Below are positions 27,306 through 36,258 of a DNA stretch of 64,000 nucleotides, one piece after another. The first letter of the stretch is position 1, and the number at the start of each line of letters is the position of its first letter. The position numbers and the translations under genes are program-made. The notes below the pieces were generated by a model. It worked only from the letters and a program-made list of their open reading frames with translations, was not told the origin of the DNA and made no database searches. Location of the stretch: assembly GCF_002967715.1 (NCBI RefSeq), contig NZ_PUIA01000051.1, positions 157,666-221,665 on the forward strand. Direction: 5' to 3'. Origin of the DNA: Blastopirellula marina. GTDB lineage: Bacteria > Planctomycetota > Planctomycetia > Pirellulales > Pirellulaceae.

Positions 27306-29141
27306 CTATACCAACGGCAGAACGATAGCCATTAGCACCGCACACGTAAAGCTTGTGGCTCCCAGTACCATCAAAAGGGGAGTCCACGTTTTGAGCGCCT
27401 CGACTTCGGTCAAACCGCTCATCTTGGCGAAAATCCAGAACCCGCTGTCGTTCATCCAAGATCCGAACAGCGACCCGGCCCCAATGCTGACCGCCAGGTA
27501 TACCGGGTGAAAGCCGAGAACTTCCGGGTTGGCCAGGCTCACCAGCATGCCGCTCGAGGTGATCATCGCCACGGTGCTCGAGCCTTGGGCGATCTTCAAC
27601 ACCGAAGCAATGCCAAAGCCCAAGAACAGAATCAGCAGTTTGGCCGAAGCGGCGTCCGAGCCGATCGGGAACATGCTCTGAATCGCTTCCCCGACGTTCG
27701 CCACCGTCAGCATTGCACCGAACGCCCCACCAGCGGCCGTAATCAAGATGATCAAGCCACCACTCATCAGCGAGACCTCGACCGAAGTAGCCAACTCTTT
27801 CAGCGACAACGACCGCTGCACGGCCAACGTCCACATGGCAATGATTGCCGAGATCAGCAGGGCGAAATTCGGATCTCCCAGCATCGACGTCACGTTGGCC
27901 GCTTCTCGCGTCCGGGTTCCCCACTGGTAAGGCTTAACCACGTCCTCATCGTAGGCCGACTGCAACACTTCGCGGTTCATCCGCTCGGCAGTCACCGGTG
28001 CCATACGGGCCGGGTTCGAGCCAGCCAGCGACATCGCCGTGCTGGAAAGATTCATTCCCAGAAACGCATCTCGGTTCTTGGGAAAGCTCTTGTCTAATAA
28101 CAGGTAACGATTCAGCCCCGCGCGAAGTTCGTTTTGCTCTTCGCCGTTGAGATCGCCTGATTGCAGTAGCAACTCGGCAATGCGCACTCGTTCTTCATCC
28201 CGTCCGTTGCCGCGAATGGTTGCCAACACATGCTTGCCGAAGTTGTTCTCGGTATCAGCGGCTTCGTCGCTTTGAATCCGCCCACGAAATGCAGTCCAGT
28301 CGACGATATCTCCCTCGCGCAGCTGCGCTGCACGTTCGGCGTCGGCCATCGTGGTCAGCACGGTGTTGGTCGAAATCAAAATCACCGGCAACAAAACCGG
28401 GGCCAGCGATATCCACAGCGAAGGGAGCTTGTCGTCCGGAATCGCTTCCGGTTCTGGCTCGCTTCCCAGCGGACGCATCGGCAATGGCATCAAGCGGTTC
28501 ATGAACGACGAAAACCACAGCCCGGCACACGCGGCCGGAAAGGCGATCATCGCCCCGATCAAAATCATCAGGCCTTTATCAACGTTCAACTGATCGGCCA
28601 CAACCAGCGGACCTGGTGTGGGCGGCACCAGCGTATGCGTAATACAACCACCGGTGGCAATCGCCATCACGTACAGCAAATAATTCTTCTGCGTCTTGCG
28701 AAACATCGACCGACCCAGCGGCACAAGCAAGTAGAAGACCGTATCGAAGAAGACCGGCACCGCCAGCACGAAACCGCTTCCCATCAGCGCGATCGGCGAA
28801 CGCCTTTCCCCAAAGACTGACATAAAAGCCCGAACCACGCGGTCAGCCGCGCCACTATCTAACATGCATTTGCCAATGATCGCCGCCAAGGCAATCACAA
28901 TACCGACGCCGCCAGCCGTTCCGCCAAACGACGAAGCAACACGCGCAAATTTGTCTTGGATCGGGCCATCGGCCATCAAGCTGACAACCATCGCCGCGGT
29001 GATCAGTGCCAGAAAGGCATTGGCCCGCATGATGATGATCAGACCGAGAACGGTCGCCATGCCCACAAACAGACAAAGCAAGGAATATTGGTTGGGCGTG
29101 ATCGCGGATTGAGCGAAGAGAGAGATATCAAACGGAGTCAT
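27306..29141 (-). CDS. GntP-family permease with a large soluble insert
   Basis: A 611-residue membrane protein of the gluconate:H+ symporter family. The N-terminal half carries GSGFVLAVPVFFDTVFYLLVP and the HTLVPPTPGPLVVADQL motif; the C-terminal half ends with GAGSLFGSWMNDSGFWIF. Standard GntP proteins have about 450 residues. Here about 150 mostly hydrophilic residues (from near ADAERAAQLREGDIVDW to TREAANVTSML) interrupt the middle, between a membrane helix ending ISTNTVL and one starting FALLISAII. The substrate is probably a sugar acid or hydroxy acid. Confidence 0.88.
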   Translation of the reverse strand: MTPFDISLFAQSAITPNQYSLLCLFVGMATVLGLIIIMRANAFLALITAAMVVSLMADGPIQDKFARVASSFGGTAGGVGIVIALAAIIGKCMLDSGAADRVVRAFMSVFGERRSPIALMGSGFVLAVPVFFDTVFYLLVPLGRSMFRKTQKNYLLYVMAIATGGCITHTLVPPTPGPLVVADQLNVDKGLMILIGAMIAFPAACAGLWFSSFMNRLMPLPMRPLGSEPEPEAIPDDKLPSLWISLAPVLLPVILISTNTVLTTMADAERAAQLREGDIVDWTAFRGRIQSDEAADTENNFGKHVLATIRGNGRDEERVRIAELLLQSGDLNGEEQNELRAGLNRYLLLDKSFPKNRDAFLGMNLSSTAMSLAGSNPARMAPVTAERMNREVLQSAYDEDVVKPYQWGTRTREAANVTSMLGDPNFALLISAIIAMWTLAVQRSLSLKELATSVEVSLMSGGLIILITAAGGAFGAMLTVANVGEAIQSMFPIGSDAASAKLLILFLGFGIASVLKIAQGSSTVAMITSSGMLVSLANPEVLGFHPVYLAVSIGAGSLFGSWMNDSGFWIFAKMSGLTEVEALKTWTPLLMVLGATSFTCAVLMAIVLPLV

Positions 29142-29311
29142 TCCGGGGATCTCGACTAGCTGGGGCAGGGCAGGGGAGTCATACGAAAAGCTTTCTTTTC
29201 TTCAAGAAAGATTTCGTTGAAGATGCCATAACTCTATAGCAAATACAAGTCTTCCCCCACCGATCGACGGTACGATGAGCCAATTGAATCCACTTTTTTG
29301 GGGAAACACGC

Positions 29312-30058
29312 ATGTCATCCGGAATTGAGCTGACCGCTAACTGGCTTCGCCGCGCGAAATCGGCCGTTGTGTTCACAGGTGCCGGAATCAGCACCGAAAG
29401 TGGCATCCCAGACTTTCGTTCGCCAGGAGGTGTCTGGTCGAAGTATCGCACCGTCTACTTCGACGAGTTCTGTCGTTCCGCCGACGCACGCCATGAATAC
29501 TGGACGCAAAAGAGCGAAGCCCACGTTGAGTTTGCCGCCGCCAGCCCCAACATCGGCCATCAAACGATCGCCAAGTGGGAAGAGCAAGGACGCATCCGCG
29601 GCGTGATCACACAGAACATCGATGGCCTGCATCAGATCGCTGGCAGCCGCGATGTGCTCGAACTGCACGGCACCGCGCGTGAAGTGACCTGCCTGGACTG
29701 CAACTGGCGTTCGCCCGTCGATCCACTGGTCGAACAGTTTCGCGCTACCAACGAAGTCCCCCTTTGTCCACAGTGTGGCGACGGACGGCTGAAGCACGCG
29801 ACGGTCTCGTTCGGACAAGCCTTACCCGAGTTGGTCCTCAACCGCGCGCACCAGTGGTGCCTGGACGCCGACCTGGTAATCACCGTCGGTTCGTCCCTGG
29901 TCGTCTACCCAGCCGCAGGCCTGCCCGAAGCAGGCAAACGCAGTGGAGCCAAGCTGGTCATCATCAACCGAGACGAAACGGGCCTCGACACCATCGCCGA
30001 CATGCTCATCCCCGACAGTTGCGGCGAAGCCCTAGCCGCCATAGACGCAGCGCTATAG
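29312..30058 (+). CDS. cobB: sirtuin NAD-dependent protein deacylase
   Basis: A 248-residue sirtuin. It shows the NAD loop FTGAGISTESGIPDFRSPGG, ITQNIDGLHQIAG, the catalytic His in ELHGT, two zinc-binding Cys pairs (CLDC and CPQC) and VGSSLVVYPAAGLP. It removes acetyl or other acyl groups from lysines. It lacks the Tyr/Arg pair (YxxR) I would expect in a desuccinylase, but I did not verify this by alignment. It stands alone. Confidence 0.93.
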   Translation: MSSGIELTANWLRRAKSAVVFTGAGISTESGIPDFRSPGGVWSKYRTVYFDEFCRSADARHEYWTQKSEAHVEFAAASPNIGHQTIAKWEEQGRIRGVITQNIDGLHQIAGSRDVLELHGTAREVTCLDCNWRSPVDPLVEQFRATNEVPLCPQCGDGRLKHATVSFGQALPELVLNRAHQWCLDADLVITVGSSLVVYPAAGLPEAGKRSGAKLVIINRDETGLDTIADMLIPDSCGEALAAIDAAL

Positions 30059-30065
30059 CACTCTT

Positions 30066-30140
30066 GCCCCTCTCCTTAAATAGCAGCCAACAACCTCCCG
30101 TCCTCTCGCCCCGCCGGGAAGAGGGCCAGGGTGAAGGGCG
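30066..30140. repeat. C-rich REP-like palindrome downstream of the sirtuin gene
   Basis: The stretch contains CCCCTCTCC, then TCCTCTCGCCCCGCCGGGAAGA GGGCC and GGGTGAAGGG, the same kind of C-rich/G-rich arms as at 20232 and 40066. It is followed by CGCGGATGACGCAGATCTAC, another short word series repeated with GCGGATAA. Confidence 0.5.
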
Positions 30141-30247
30141 AACCAGGGACACGCTTTCAAATTCAAGAGAAGACAACCGCGGATGACGCAGATCTACGCG
30201 GATAAGAGCACACAAAAACTATCTTCCAAAAAATCTCCCCCAAACAT

Positions 30248-30276
30248 TTGACATGTATACACATGTTCACATATCT
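30248..30276 (+). promoter_or_regulatory. sigma-70-type promoter ahead of the 30393 gene
   Basis: TTGACA (30248-30253), 17 bases, then ATATCT (30271-30276). The spacer holds TGTATACA, a perfect palindrome, within an ACATGTATACACATGT near-palindrome, which could be an operator. Confidence 0.5.
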
Positions 30277-30392
30277 TAGGGAAACCCCTGCGATTCCCCC
30301 TCGAATCCAGGACCGGGAAACAGATCCCCCGGGTACCACCCTCAAGTCTGCTTGGGCGTGCGAACACCGTTTTCACTCGACCCACAAGAAAA

Positions 30393-31364
30393 ATGTCCCA
30401 TCCCGAACAACAACCTGAACAACACGGAGCCGGCCATCACAGCCAGACTCCGCAGGTTGCCGTGCGCGATGGGAACCGCCTGATCTGCCCCTGCTGTGGC
30501 GAAGTCCTGATGGTCATCCCCGATCGCCCGATCGAAGAGATGACCATCTTCCAACAGGCCAACCAGGTCCGGGTCTCCCCCAAAGGGGACCCGCGGCGAA
30601 CGTGCGCGGCCCTGGAAGAAATGATTGCCCGGCAAGAGGCCGAAGAACGGGGCGATCACAAACCTCCGCAAGAGGAAGAACCGCCGCCGGAACCGTTCGT
30701 CTACGTGCCAGACCCCAACCGGCTAACGTACCGGGCCGACCCGCTCGTCGAACCGATCGATCCCGAAGTCGCCGCCCACCAGTTCCCCGACATGCGACCT
30801 CCCTGGGTCGTCCCCCAGGCAAAGAAACCGCGAAAGACCCCTGCGTACCGAGCACCCCGTGAACGCGACGACAATACGCGCGAACGGGAATGGCAACTGC
30901 GGCGCATGAAACGCCCGCCCGAAGAGGCGTGGACGTACGAGTTGGCCAGGCTCTATGCGTGGACCTATTACCGATTGCAGAAACTCGACAGGCAACTGCA
31001 GGGCGAGATCTGCGCGAAGCAAGTCGAGTTGGATCGGTTGGAACAAGAGTTGTTCGAGTTGAACCCGGAACTCCAGCCCTTCAAAACGCAACCACGACAA
31101 GTGGCGCTAACGGCAACACGTTTGCTAAGTGAAGCGAATGCGAACGCCCCGACATGTAATGCGAGCGAACTGCGAACCGGCGCTCCGCACGCCCAAGCAG
31201 ACTTGGACGTGGCACCCGGGGAATCGTCTGGTGTGTCGTCCGAAACGTTGAGCAACGTTTCATCTGGCGAGTTGGTTCACGCGTCATCTGCCAAGCCGAT
31301 CGACGAGCCGACCGTCGAGTTTAAACACGAAACGCCTCATGCCAACGAACGCGGCCCGCCGTGA
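30393..31364 (+). CDS. hypothetical protein with a CxxC zinc-ribbon-like motif
   Basis: A 323-residue soluble protein. The N-terminal GNRLICPCCGEVLMVIP suggests half of a small zinc ribbon; no second Cys pair is close. Then come a Pro/Glu-rich stretch (PPQEEEPPPEP), a basic region near 145-180, a helical segment rich in Leu and Glu (VELDRLEQELFELN) at about 225-245, and a Ser/Thr/Glu-rich disordered tail. I do not recognise the family. Confidence 0.6.
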   Translation: MSHPEQQPEQHGAGHHSQTPQVAVRDGNRLICPCCGEVLMVIPDRPIEEMTIFQQANQVRVSPKGDPRRTCAALEEMIARQEAEERGDHKPPQEEEPPPEPFVYVPDPNRLTYRADPLVEPIDPEVAAHQFPDMRPPWVVPQAKKPRKTPAYRAPRERDDNTREREWQLRRMKRPPEEAWTYELARLYAWTYYRLQKLDRQLQGEICAKQVELDRLEQELFELNPELQPFKTQPRQVALTATRLLSEANANAPTCNASELRTGAPHAQADLDVAPGESSGVSSETLSNVSSGELVHASSAKPIDEPTVEFKHETPHANERGPP

Positions 31365-31370
31365 CATGTC

Positions 31371-31574
31371 AGCTCCAACGGAGCGACCGCTAATAGCCAG
31401 GGGCGGCAGCCCCTGGAAAGCGATCGAATCAAAAACATCTTAAGCCCTGAAAGGGCGGCCGAACCGGTGCGCGCACACTCGGCCACCCCTTTGGGGCTTG
31501 GGACTCGTTGTTGGTGGCACGGGTACCAGGGGTTTCCACTCCTGGCTATGAACGGTCGCCCCTTTGGGGCTGGC
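31371..31574. repeat. two diverged inverted copies of a planctomycetal intergenic repeat
   Basis: The left copy (about 31371-31466) reads GGAGCGACCGCTAATAGCCA, then GGGGCGGCAGCCCCTGG and AAGCCCTGAAAGGGCGGCCGA. The right copy (about 31480-31574), on the opposite strand, reads GGGGCGACCGTTCATAGCCA, then a CCCCTGG block and AAGCCCCAAAGGGGTGGCCGA. Each unit contains its own GC-rich palindromes. It resembles REP/RAYT-type elements common in this phylum. No transposase is near. Confidence 0.6.
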
Positions 31575-31729
31575 GAGAAGAAGATTGCGCGCGAACATGG
31601 CGTTGCCATAATGGACCGCAACAAATGCGATCTCCATCTCAAAGGCCGCGGGTTAGCGTTGTATCTGGTGCGACTGGCTGCGCTGTTCGCTTCCTACGTT
31701 TTCCATTGGAATGCCTGCTGGCGAAACAC

Positions 31730-31761
31730 ACCCTCACTCTCTCCCCGCCGGGGCGAGGGGA
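31730..31761. repeat. C-rich REP-like palindrome
   Basis: CTCTCCCC/GGGGCGAG-type arms (CCCTCACTCTCTCCCCGCCG followed by GGGCGAGGGG) lie 67 bp beyond the 3' end of the TIM-barrel gene. Same family as at 20232 and 40066. Confidence 0.5.
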
Positions 31762-31827
31762 TCGGATTTGTGCGCGCGTCGAGTATTGCAGGGCTACGAC
31801 GGGGCAGGGGAGATCGAAAACTCGCTC

Positions 31828-32577
31828 TTACAGCAAGCTTTCCAGCAGCAGGCGGATCTTTCGCATTTCTGCCATCTGGTCGGTATCTGGCAGCGGCGGC
31901 ATATGCACCGTGAGGGCTCGTTTGTAGCCGATTTGTTCGAGCTGTTGGATCAGGCGGCCGTATTCGACTTCGCCTTGGCCGACGCGGACGTGCATTTCGC
32001 TTTTGCTGGTATCGCGAAGATAGACGTGACGGACGTACTTCAGCACCTTGTCGTAGCTCTTCACGCCGTCCTCGCGGCAGATGAAGTGGCTCGGATCGAG
32101 CGTAATGCCGAGGCCTTTCACGTTGTCGCACAGGACCTGGATCGTGTCGCAGTCTTGCGACAAGCAGCCGACGTGCGTGTGCATGCTGGTGACAATCCCT
32201 TCGGTGGCGGAAATCGCGACTAGCTCGCGCAGGTGTTCAACCTCTTCGTTGAAGGGGGTACCAAACTCACCGCTGGGGACGGTGATCGAAGCAACCTTGA
32301 CCGCTTTGGCCAACTTGCAGATCGCTTCGTACTCGACGTAACGATCATTTCCCTGGGCGCTGGAAAGTAAGCGAAAATTGGAAATCACCAACCGCTGCGT
32401 GTCGTGACAAATGTCGATCGCGCGCTGCAGGTTGTTAACCACATCAGAAGGGCGCAGATGCTCGCTGTTTTCGTCCAGCGTCATATCGACGGCGCTGAAC
32501 TCTAAATCGACCAGCTTTTCCATGCACTCACGCAGGGGTAACTCGGGAAAACACTCGGTCGACGCGGAAACGAACAC
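31828..32577 (-). CDS. sugar phosphate isomerase/epimerase-like TIM-barrel protein
   Basis: A 249-residue cytoplasmic protein of the xylose-isomerase-like TIM barrel (AP endonuclease family 2) group. It shows FSAVDMTLDE, TSMHTHVGCLSQD, LGITLDPSHFICRED and VYLRDTSKSEMHVRVGQGEV, where the His, Asp and Glu residues would bind the metal. Many planctomycetal paralogs act in inositol or uncommon-sugar catabolism; the substrate here is unknown. It is divergent from sppA. Confidence 0.82.
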   Translation of the reverse strand: MFVSASTECFPELPLRECMEKLVDLEFSAVDMTLDENSEHLRPSDVVNNLQRAIDICHDTQRLVISNFRLLSSAQGNDRYVEYEAICKLAKAVKVASITVPSGEFGTPFNEEVEHLRELVAISATEGIVTSMHTHVGCLSQDCDTIQVLCDNVKGLGITLDPSHFICREDGVKSYDKVLKYVRHVYLRDTSKSEMHVRVGQGEVEYGRLIQQLEQIGYKRALTVHMPPLPDTDQMAEMRKIRLLLESLL

Positions 32578-32840
32578 GGCTCCACTCCTTTAGCTTGCCT
32601 GGGGATGTTCCGATTGGGATAAACGCAGATCCGTTACAATCCGGCGTAGCTTACCGGTATTAGGGGCAATTTGACAACACCAGACTCCCAACCGGTCGCA
32701 AATTGCCTCAATTGCCGGTAGTTTTGCCCCCTCAAATTGCCACGAGACCACCGGAACGTAGAATATCAGTGCCTGTGGTCCCCCTTTGGCGCAGGTCTTT
32801 GAAGTCGATTCCTCATTCAACAAGGCAGGACCTACACAAT

Positions 32841-33914
32841 ATGGCCAATCAAGATTCCTCGGACATGGTCCAACCGATTCATAACCAGCCTCAGCCGATC
32901 ATCATCCAGAACCACCACCACGGCAGCATTTTGTGGCGAATCGCCGCAGCGATTGGCTGGCTGGGGCTGTTCTTTTGCGTGCCGATCATCCTGGGCCTGA
33001 TGATCAGCTCGGCCAGCTACTACAACACCACCGAAGGGGTCTCCGAAAAATTCTTCGCAGGCAGCAAAACGGCCAGCGATAAGATCGCCGTGATCAACGT
33101 CACCGGAGTCATCATGGAAGGGCATGGTTACGTCCGCAAACAGATCGACCTGGTGCGTGAAGACAAAGACGTGAAAGCGGTCGTCGTTCGCGTTGACTCG
33201 CCTGGCGGCACCGTGACCGGTTCCGACTACATCCTGCATCACTTGAAGAAGCTCAAAGAAGAACGCGACATTCCGCTGGTTGTCAGCATGGGTGCGATGG
33301 CGACTTCTGGTGGTTACTACGTAGCGATGGCGGTCGAAGATGAAGAAAATTCGATCTTCGCCGAACCGACCACCACCACCGGTTCGATTGGTGTGATCAT
33401 TCCACACTACAACGTCGCCGGTTTGATGAAAGAGTACAACATCGAAGACGACTCGATCATGAGCCACCCACGTAAGCAAATGCTGACCATGACCCGTGAA
33501 ATGTCAGAAGAGCATCGTGAGATCTTGCAGGAATACGTGAACCAGGCCTTCACGCGTTTCAAAGACATCGTCAAAGAGGGACGCCCAGCGTTTGAGAAGG
33601 ACCCCGAAAAGCTCGATGTCCTGGCCACCGGCGAAATCTTCACCGCCAACCAGGCCCTGGATAACGGACTGGTCGACCAGATCGGCTTCATCGAAGAAGC
33701 CATCGACCGGGTCGCCGAACTAGCCGACATCGACCCCAAGAAGACCCGCGTGGTCACCTACGAACAGCCTGCTGCGTTGTTCGACCTGGGGCTCGCCCAG
33801 AACCAGGCCCTGAGCTACGACAAGTTACTCGAAATGTCGGCCCCCAAGGCATACTATATGTCGAGCTATCTGCCCCCAGTGGTCAGTTCGTTCCCCTTCG
33901 GCCGATCGAAATAA
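32841..33914 (+). CDS. sppA: signal peptide peptidase SppA (short, 36K type)
   Basis: The ATG at 32841 follows a GGCAGGA site. The 357-residue protein has one membrane helix at about 29-55 (IAAAIGWLGLFFCVPIILGL), then the Clp-fold protease domain. It has VRVDSPGGTVTGSDYI, the nucleophile Ser in GAMATSGGYYVA, TTTGSIGVI, and the general-base Lys in SHPRKQMLTM. This is the Bacillus-like short form, which degrades leftover signal peptides in the membrane. A strong terminator follows. Confidence 0.93.
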   Translation: MANQDSSDMVQPIHNQPQPIIIQNHHHGSILWRIAAAIGWLGLFFCVPIILGLMISSASYYNTTEGVSEKFFAGSKTASDKIAVINVTGVIMEGHGYVRKQIDLVREDKDVKAVVVRVDSPGGTVTGSDYILHHLKKLKEERDIPLVVSMGAMATSGGYYVAMAVEDEENSIFAEPTTTTGSIGVIIPHYNVAGLMKEYNIEDDSIMSHPRKQMLTMTREMSEEHREILQEYVNQAFTRFKDIVKEGRPAFEKDPEKLDVLATGEIFTANQALDNGLVDQIGFIEEAIDRVAELADIDPKKTRVVTYEQPAALFDLGLAQNQALSYDKLLEMSAPKAYYMSSYLPPVVSSFPFGRSK

Positions 33915-33938
33915 GCGATTGCCCGCAGAATTCACCAG

Positions 33939-33969
33939 AAGGAAGACTGCCAGTCAGTCTTCCTTTTTT
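33939..33969 (+). terminator. intrinsic terminator of sppA
   Basis: AAGGAAGACTG and CAGTCTTCCTT form an 11-bp perfect stem around CCAGT, followed by TTTT. The opposite strand also carries T's, so it may serve the convergent DASS gene as well. Confidence 0.88.
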
Positions 33970-33977
33970 GTGGGTCG

Positions 33978-35483
33978 TCAGATCAACATCCGCCCCAGCA
34001 ACAACACCGTGGCGGAAACAAGAATGATCGAGAGGATGTTCAGCACAATCCCGGCCTTGATCATGCTGCCAATCGGCACCCTGCCAGAGCCGTAAACGAT
34101 TGCGTTAGGTGGCGTGGCCACCGGCATCATGAATGCACAGCTTGCCGCCAGGGTCGCAGGCACCAGCAGCAATAGCGGCGGAACACCCAGTTCCTGCGAG
34201 GCACTGCCCAGCACAGGGTTAAACGTCTGTACGCTGGCCAGGTTCGAGGTGAACTCGGTCAACCATACCATGCCGGTCGCCGTCACGATGACCATCATCG
34301 ATTCCGACATATTGCTCATCACATTGGCCATGTGCGACCCGAGGTAAAGGTCGAACTTCGAGGCGTTCACGGCCTGGGCCAAAGCAATACCGCCGCCAAA
34401 CAGCAGCAGCACCCCCCACGGCACCTTTACGGTCGTGCCCCAATCGAGCAGCGGTCCGTGCTCTTTGCCGCCGCGCGGGATGACGAAGCACAGGATGGCC
34501 ATCGCCATAGCAGTGGTGGCATCGCTGACGAACGTGTGCCCGTTTTCGTCGACGAAATAAATTCCCCAGCCCCAGCCCTCGACCGGCTCTCGTAAGATCC
34601 ACAGCAAAGCGGTAGCGAAGAAGATGATGCCCGAACGCCATTCTCCAGCGTGAATTGGTCCGAGCTTATGCAGTTCGTCGGCGATCACCGTTCGTCCGCC
34701 GAGCGAATCGGAGCTTTGCACCGGGAAAAGCATATAGGCCAGTACACCCCACGTGATCAGCATGAAGACCAGCGAGAAGGGGAGGGCCATCAGCATCCAC
34801 GACAGAAACGAAATCTGCGGCAGATCTGGATAGTTTTGGCTATAGAACGAGGAGAACGCGATGTTCGGCGGCGTACCGACCAGCGTGGCCACGCCGCCAA
34901 TACTGGCCGCATAGGCAATGCCCAGCATCAAGCCAATTCCCAAGTTCCGCCGAGCAGCGGGATCGGTCAGCCGCATATCGGCCACGGCCAGAATACTTCC
35001 GGCAATCGGCAACATGAGCAGCGTCGTGGCAGTGTTCGAGATCCACATCGACATCAGCCCTGTCGCGACCATAAACCCCAATAGCAGCTTCGCCGGGTTG
35101 TCTCCCATGACGTACACAATCGAAAGAGCCACGCGGCGATGCAGCCCCGAACGCTCGATGGCCAGGGCCACCAGAAAACCCCCGAGAAACAGAAACACGT
35201 TCTGATCGCCGTAGCTGGCGGCAACATCTTTGACCGACTGAATTCCCAGCAACGGAAACAATACCAGTGGCAGTAACGACGTCGCGGCGAGTGGGGCCGC
35301 TTCGGTCAGCCACCAGACACCCATCCAGACGAATGCTCCAGCGATGGCATTGAGCTGCGGCTGTTGAGGATCCAGGTAATACCCCAGCCCAGGCGACAAC
35401 CACAGGGTAAGCGCGAATGCGGGGCCCAACCACAATCCGATCCTGGCTGCCAAGGTCGGGCGTGGCGCGGTATCACTGGTCAA
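33978..35483 (-). CDS. DASS/SLC13-family sodium:anion symporter
   Basis: A 501-residue membrane protein with 11-12 helices. It has the two family SNT motifs (MWISNTATTLLMLPIAGSI, and TEFTSNLASVQTFNPVLGS in the second half) and the end signature MPVATPPNAIVYGSG. Such carriers bring in di- or tricarboxylates or sulphate with sodium. The exact substrate cannot be read from the sequence. Confidence 0.9.
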   Translation of the reverse strand: MTSDTAPRPTLAARIGLWLGPAFALTLWLSPGLGYYLDPQQPQLNAIAGAFVWMGVWWLTEAAPLAATSLLPLVLFPLLGIQSVKDVAASYGDQNVFLFLGGFLVALAIERSGLHRRVALSIVYVMGDNPAKLLLGFMVATGLMSMWISNTATTLLMLPIAGSILAVADMRLTDPAARRNLGIGLMLGIAYAASIGGVATLVGTPPNIAFSSFYSQNYPDLPQISFLSWMLMALPFSLVFMLITWGVLAYMLFPVQSSDSLGGRTVIADELHKLGPIHAGEWRSGIIFFATALLWILREPVEGWGWGIYFVDENGHTFVSDATTAMAMAILCFVIPRGGKEHGPLLDWGTTVKVPWGVLLLFGGGIALAQAVNASKFDLYLGSHMANVMSNMSESMMVIVTATGMVWLTEFTSNLASVQTFNPVLGSASQELGVPPLLLLVPATLAASCAFMMPVATPPNAIVYGSGRVPIGSMIKAGIVLNILSIILVSATVLLLGRMLI

Positions 35484-35502
35484 TGGAGGTCCTCTTTACA
35501 GA

Positions 35503-36153
35503 CTAGAAGTTGCCCGAGATCTCGACGCGAAGCTGACCACGATTGTCTTCGTTGTTCACGTCGTGCATCTTGAGCAGCAAACGACCCGTTTGAGGAACGT
35601 TCATTTGCTTCTGGGTACCGATGGTGAAAGGGACCGTATCTTTATCAGGCGTGGCCGATTTAGCAACAACCCCAATCAGTGATCCGAGTTTGTAATCCCG
35701 GATTTCTCGGGGTATCTCCAAGCCATTGGCATCACTTTCGTGAACCAATAGCCACATTCCTTCGGCGCGAAATGCGATTGGGCTCCCCTCGGTGACATCA
35801 ATCCCGGTGTCTTGCCAGCCTTCTTTCGCTTCGATTGTGACGACCTTTTTGTTGGCATGCGAGAGCTCGCCGTTGATCACTTTCAACTTTTCAACAGCCG
35901 GTTTGTAGTTGGGAACCAGCTTGAGGACTTCGCCGAAAACGACGCGGGCCTTTTCCCAATCCTTCTTGCGTGCGTACTCATCACCCAGTTTCTCGGCCTT
36001 GGTGACGAACTCGCGATGAAGATCGACCAGGCGTGGATCGGTAGGTAGTTCCAGCGGCTCTTCCTTCGGCGGCTGCTGAGGACGTCGCTGGGCGAAAACA
36101 TCGGTCGGGCATAGACCAATCACCACGAACAATAAAAAAAGGGGAAGTCGCAT
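35503..36153 (-). CDS. secreted protein with LecA/PA-IL-like domain
   Basis: The ATG at 36153, with GAGGA eight bases ahead, gives a signal peptide (MRLPLFLLFVVIGLCPTDVF, cleavage after AQ). Mature residues to about 100 are helical and TPR-like (EKARVVFGEVLKLVPNYKPA). The last 115 residues (GWQDTGIDVTEGSPIAFRAE, IGTQKQMNVPQTGRLLLKMH, GQLRVEIS) match a jelly-roll domain similar to the galactose lectin LecA that is frequent in planctomycetal secreted proteins. Role unknown. Confidence 0.75.
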   Translation of the reverse strand: MRLPLFLLFVVIGLCPTDVFAQRRPQQPPKEEPLELPTDPRLVDLHREFVTKAEKLGDEYARKKDWEKARVVFGEVLKLVPNYKPAVEKLKVINGELSHANKKVVTIEAKEGWQDTGIDVTEGSPIAFRAEGMWLLVHESDANGLEIPREIRDYKLGSLIGVVAKSATPDKDTVPFTIGTQKQMNVPQTGRLLLKMHDVNNEDNRGQLRVEISGNF

Positions 36154-36258
36154 TGGGGTAATCCTCACGAGAAGCGCGCTGGAGCAAGACACTATTTAAA
36201 TTCTAGCTCGTACCCCTTGCAAGTGTTTGGCGAAGATACCCCGTTTGCCCGGCGATTT

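Noticed and set aside
32590..32823. Minus-strand frame of 77 codons between the TIM-barrel gene and sppA
   Set aside because: No ribosome-binding site and no recognisable fold; this stretch must hold two divergent promoters. Possible but unsupported.
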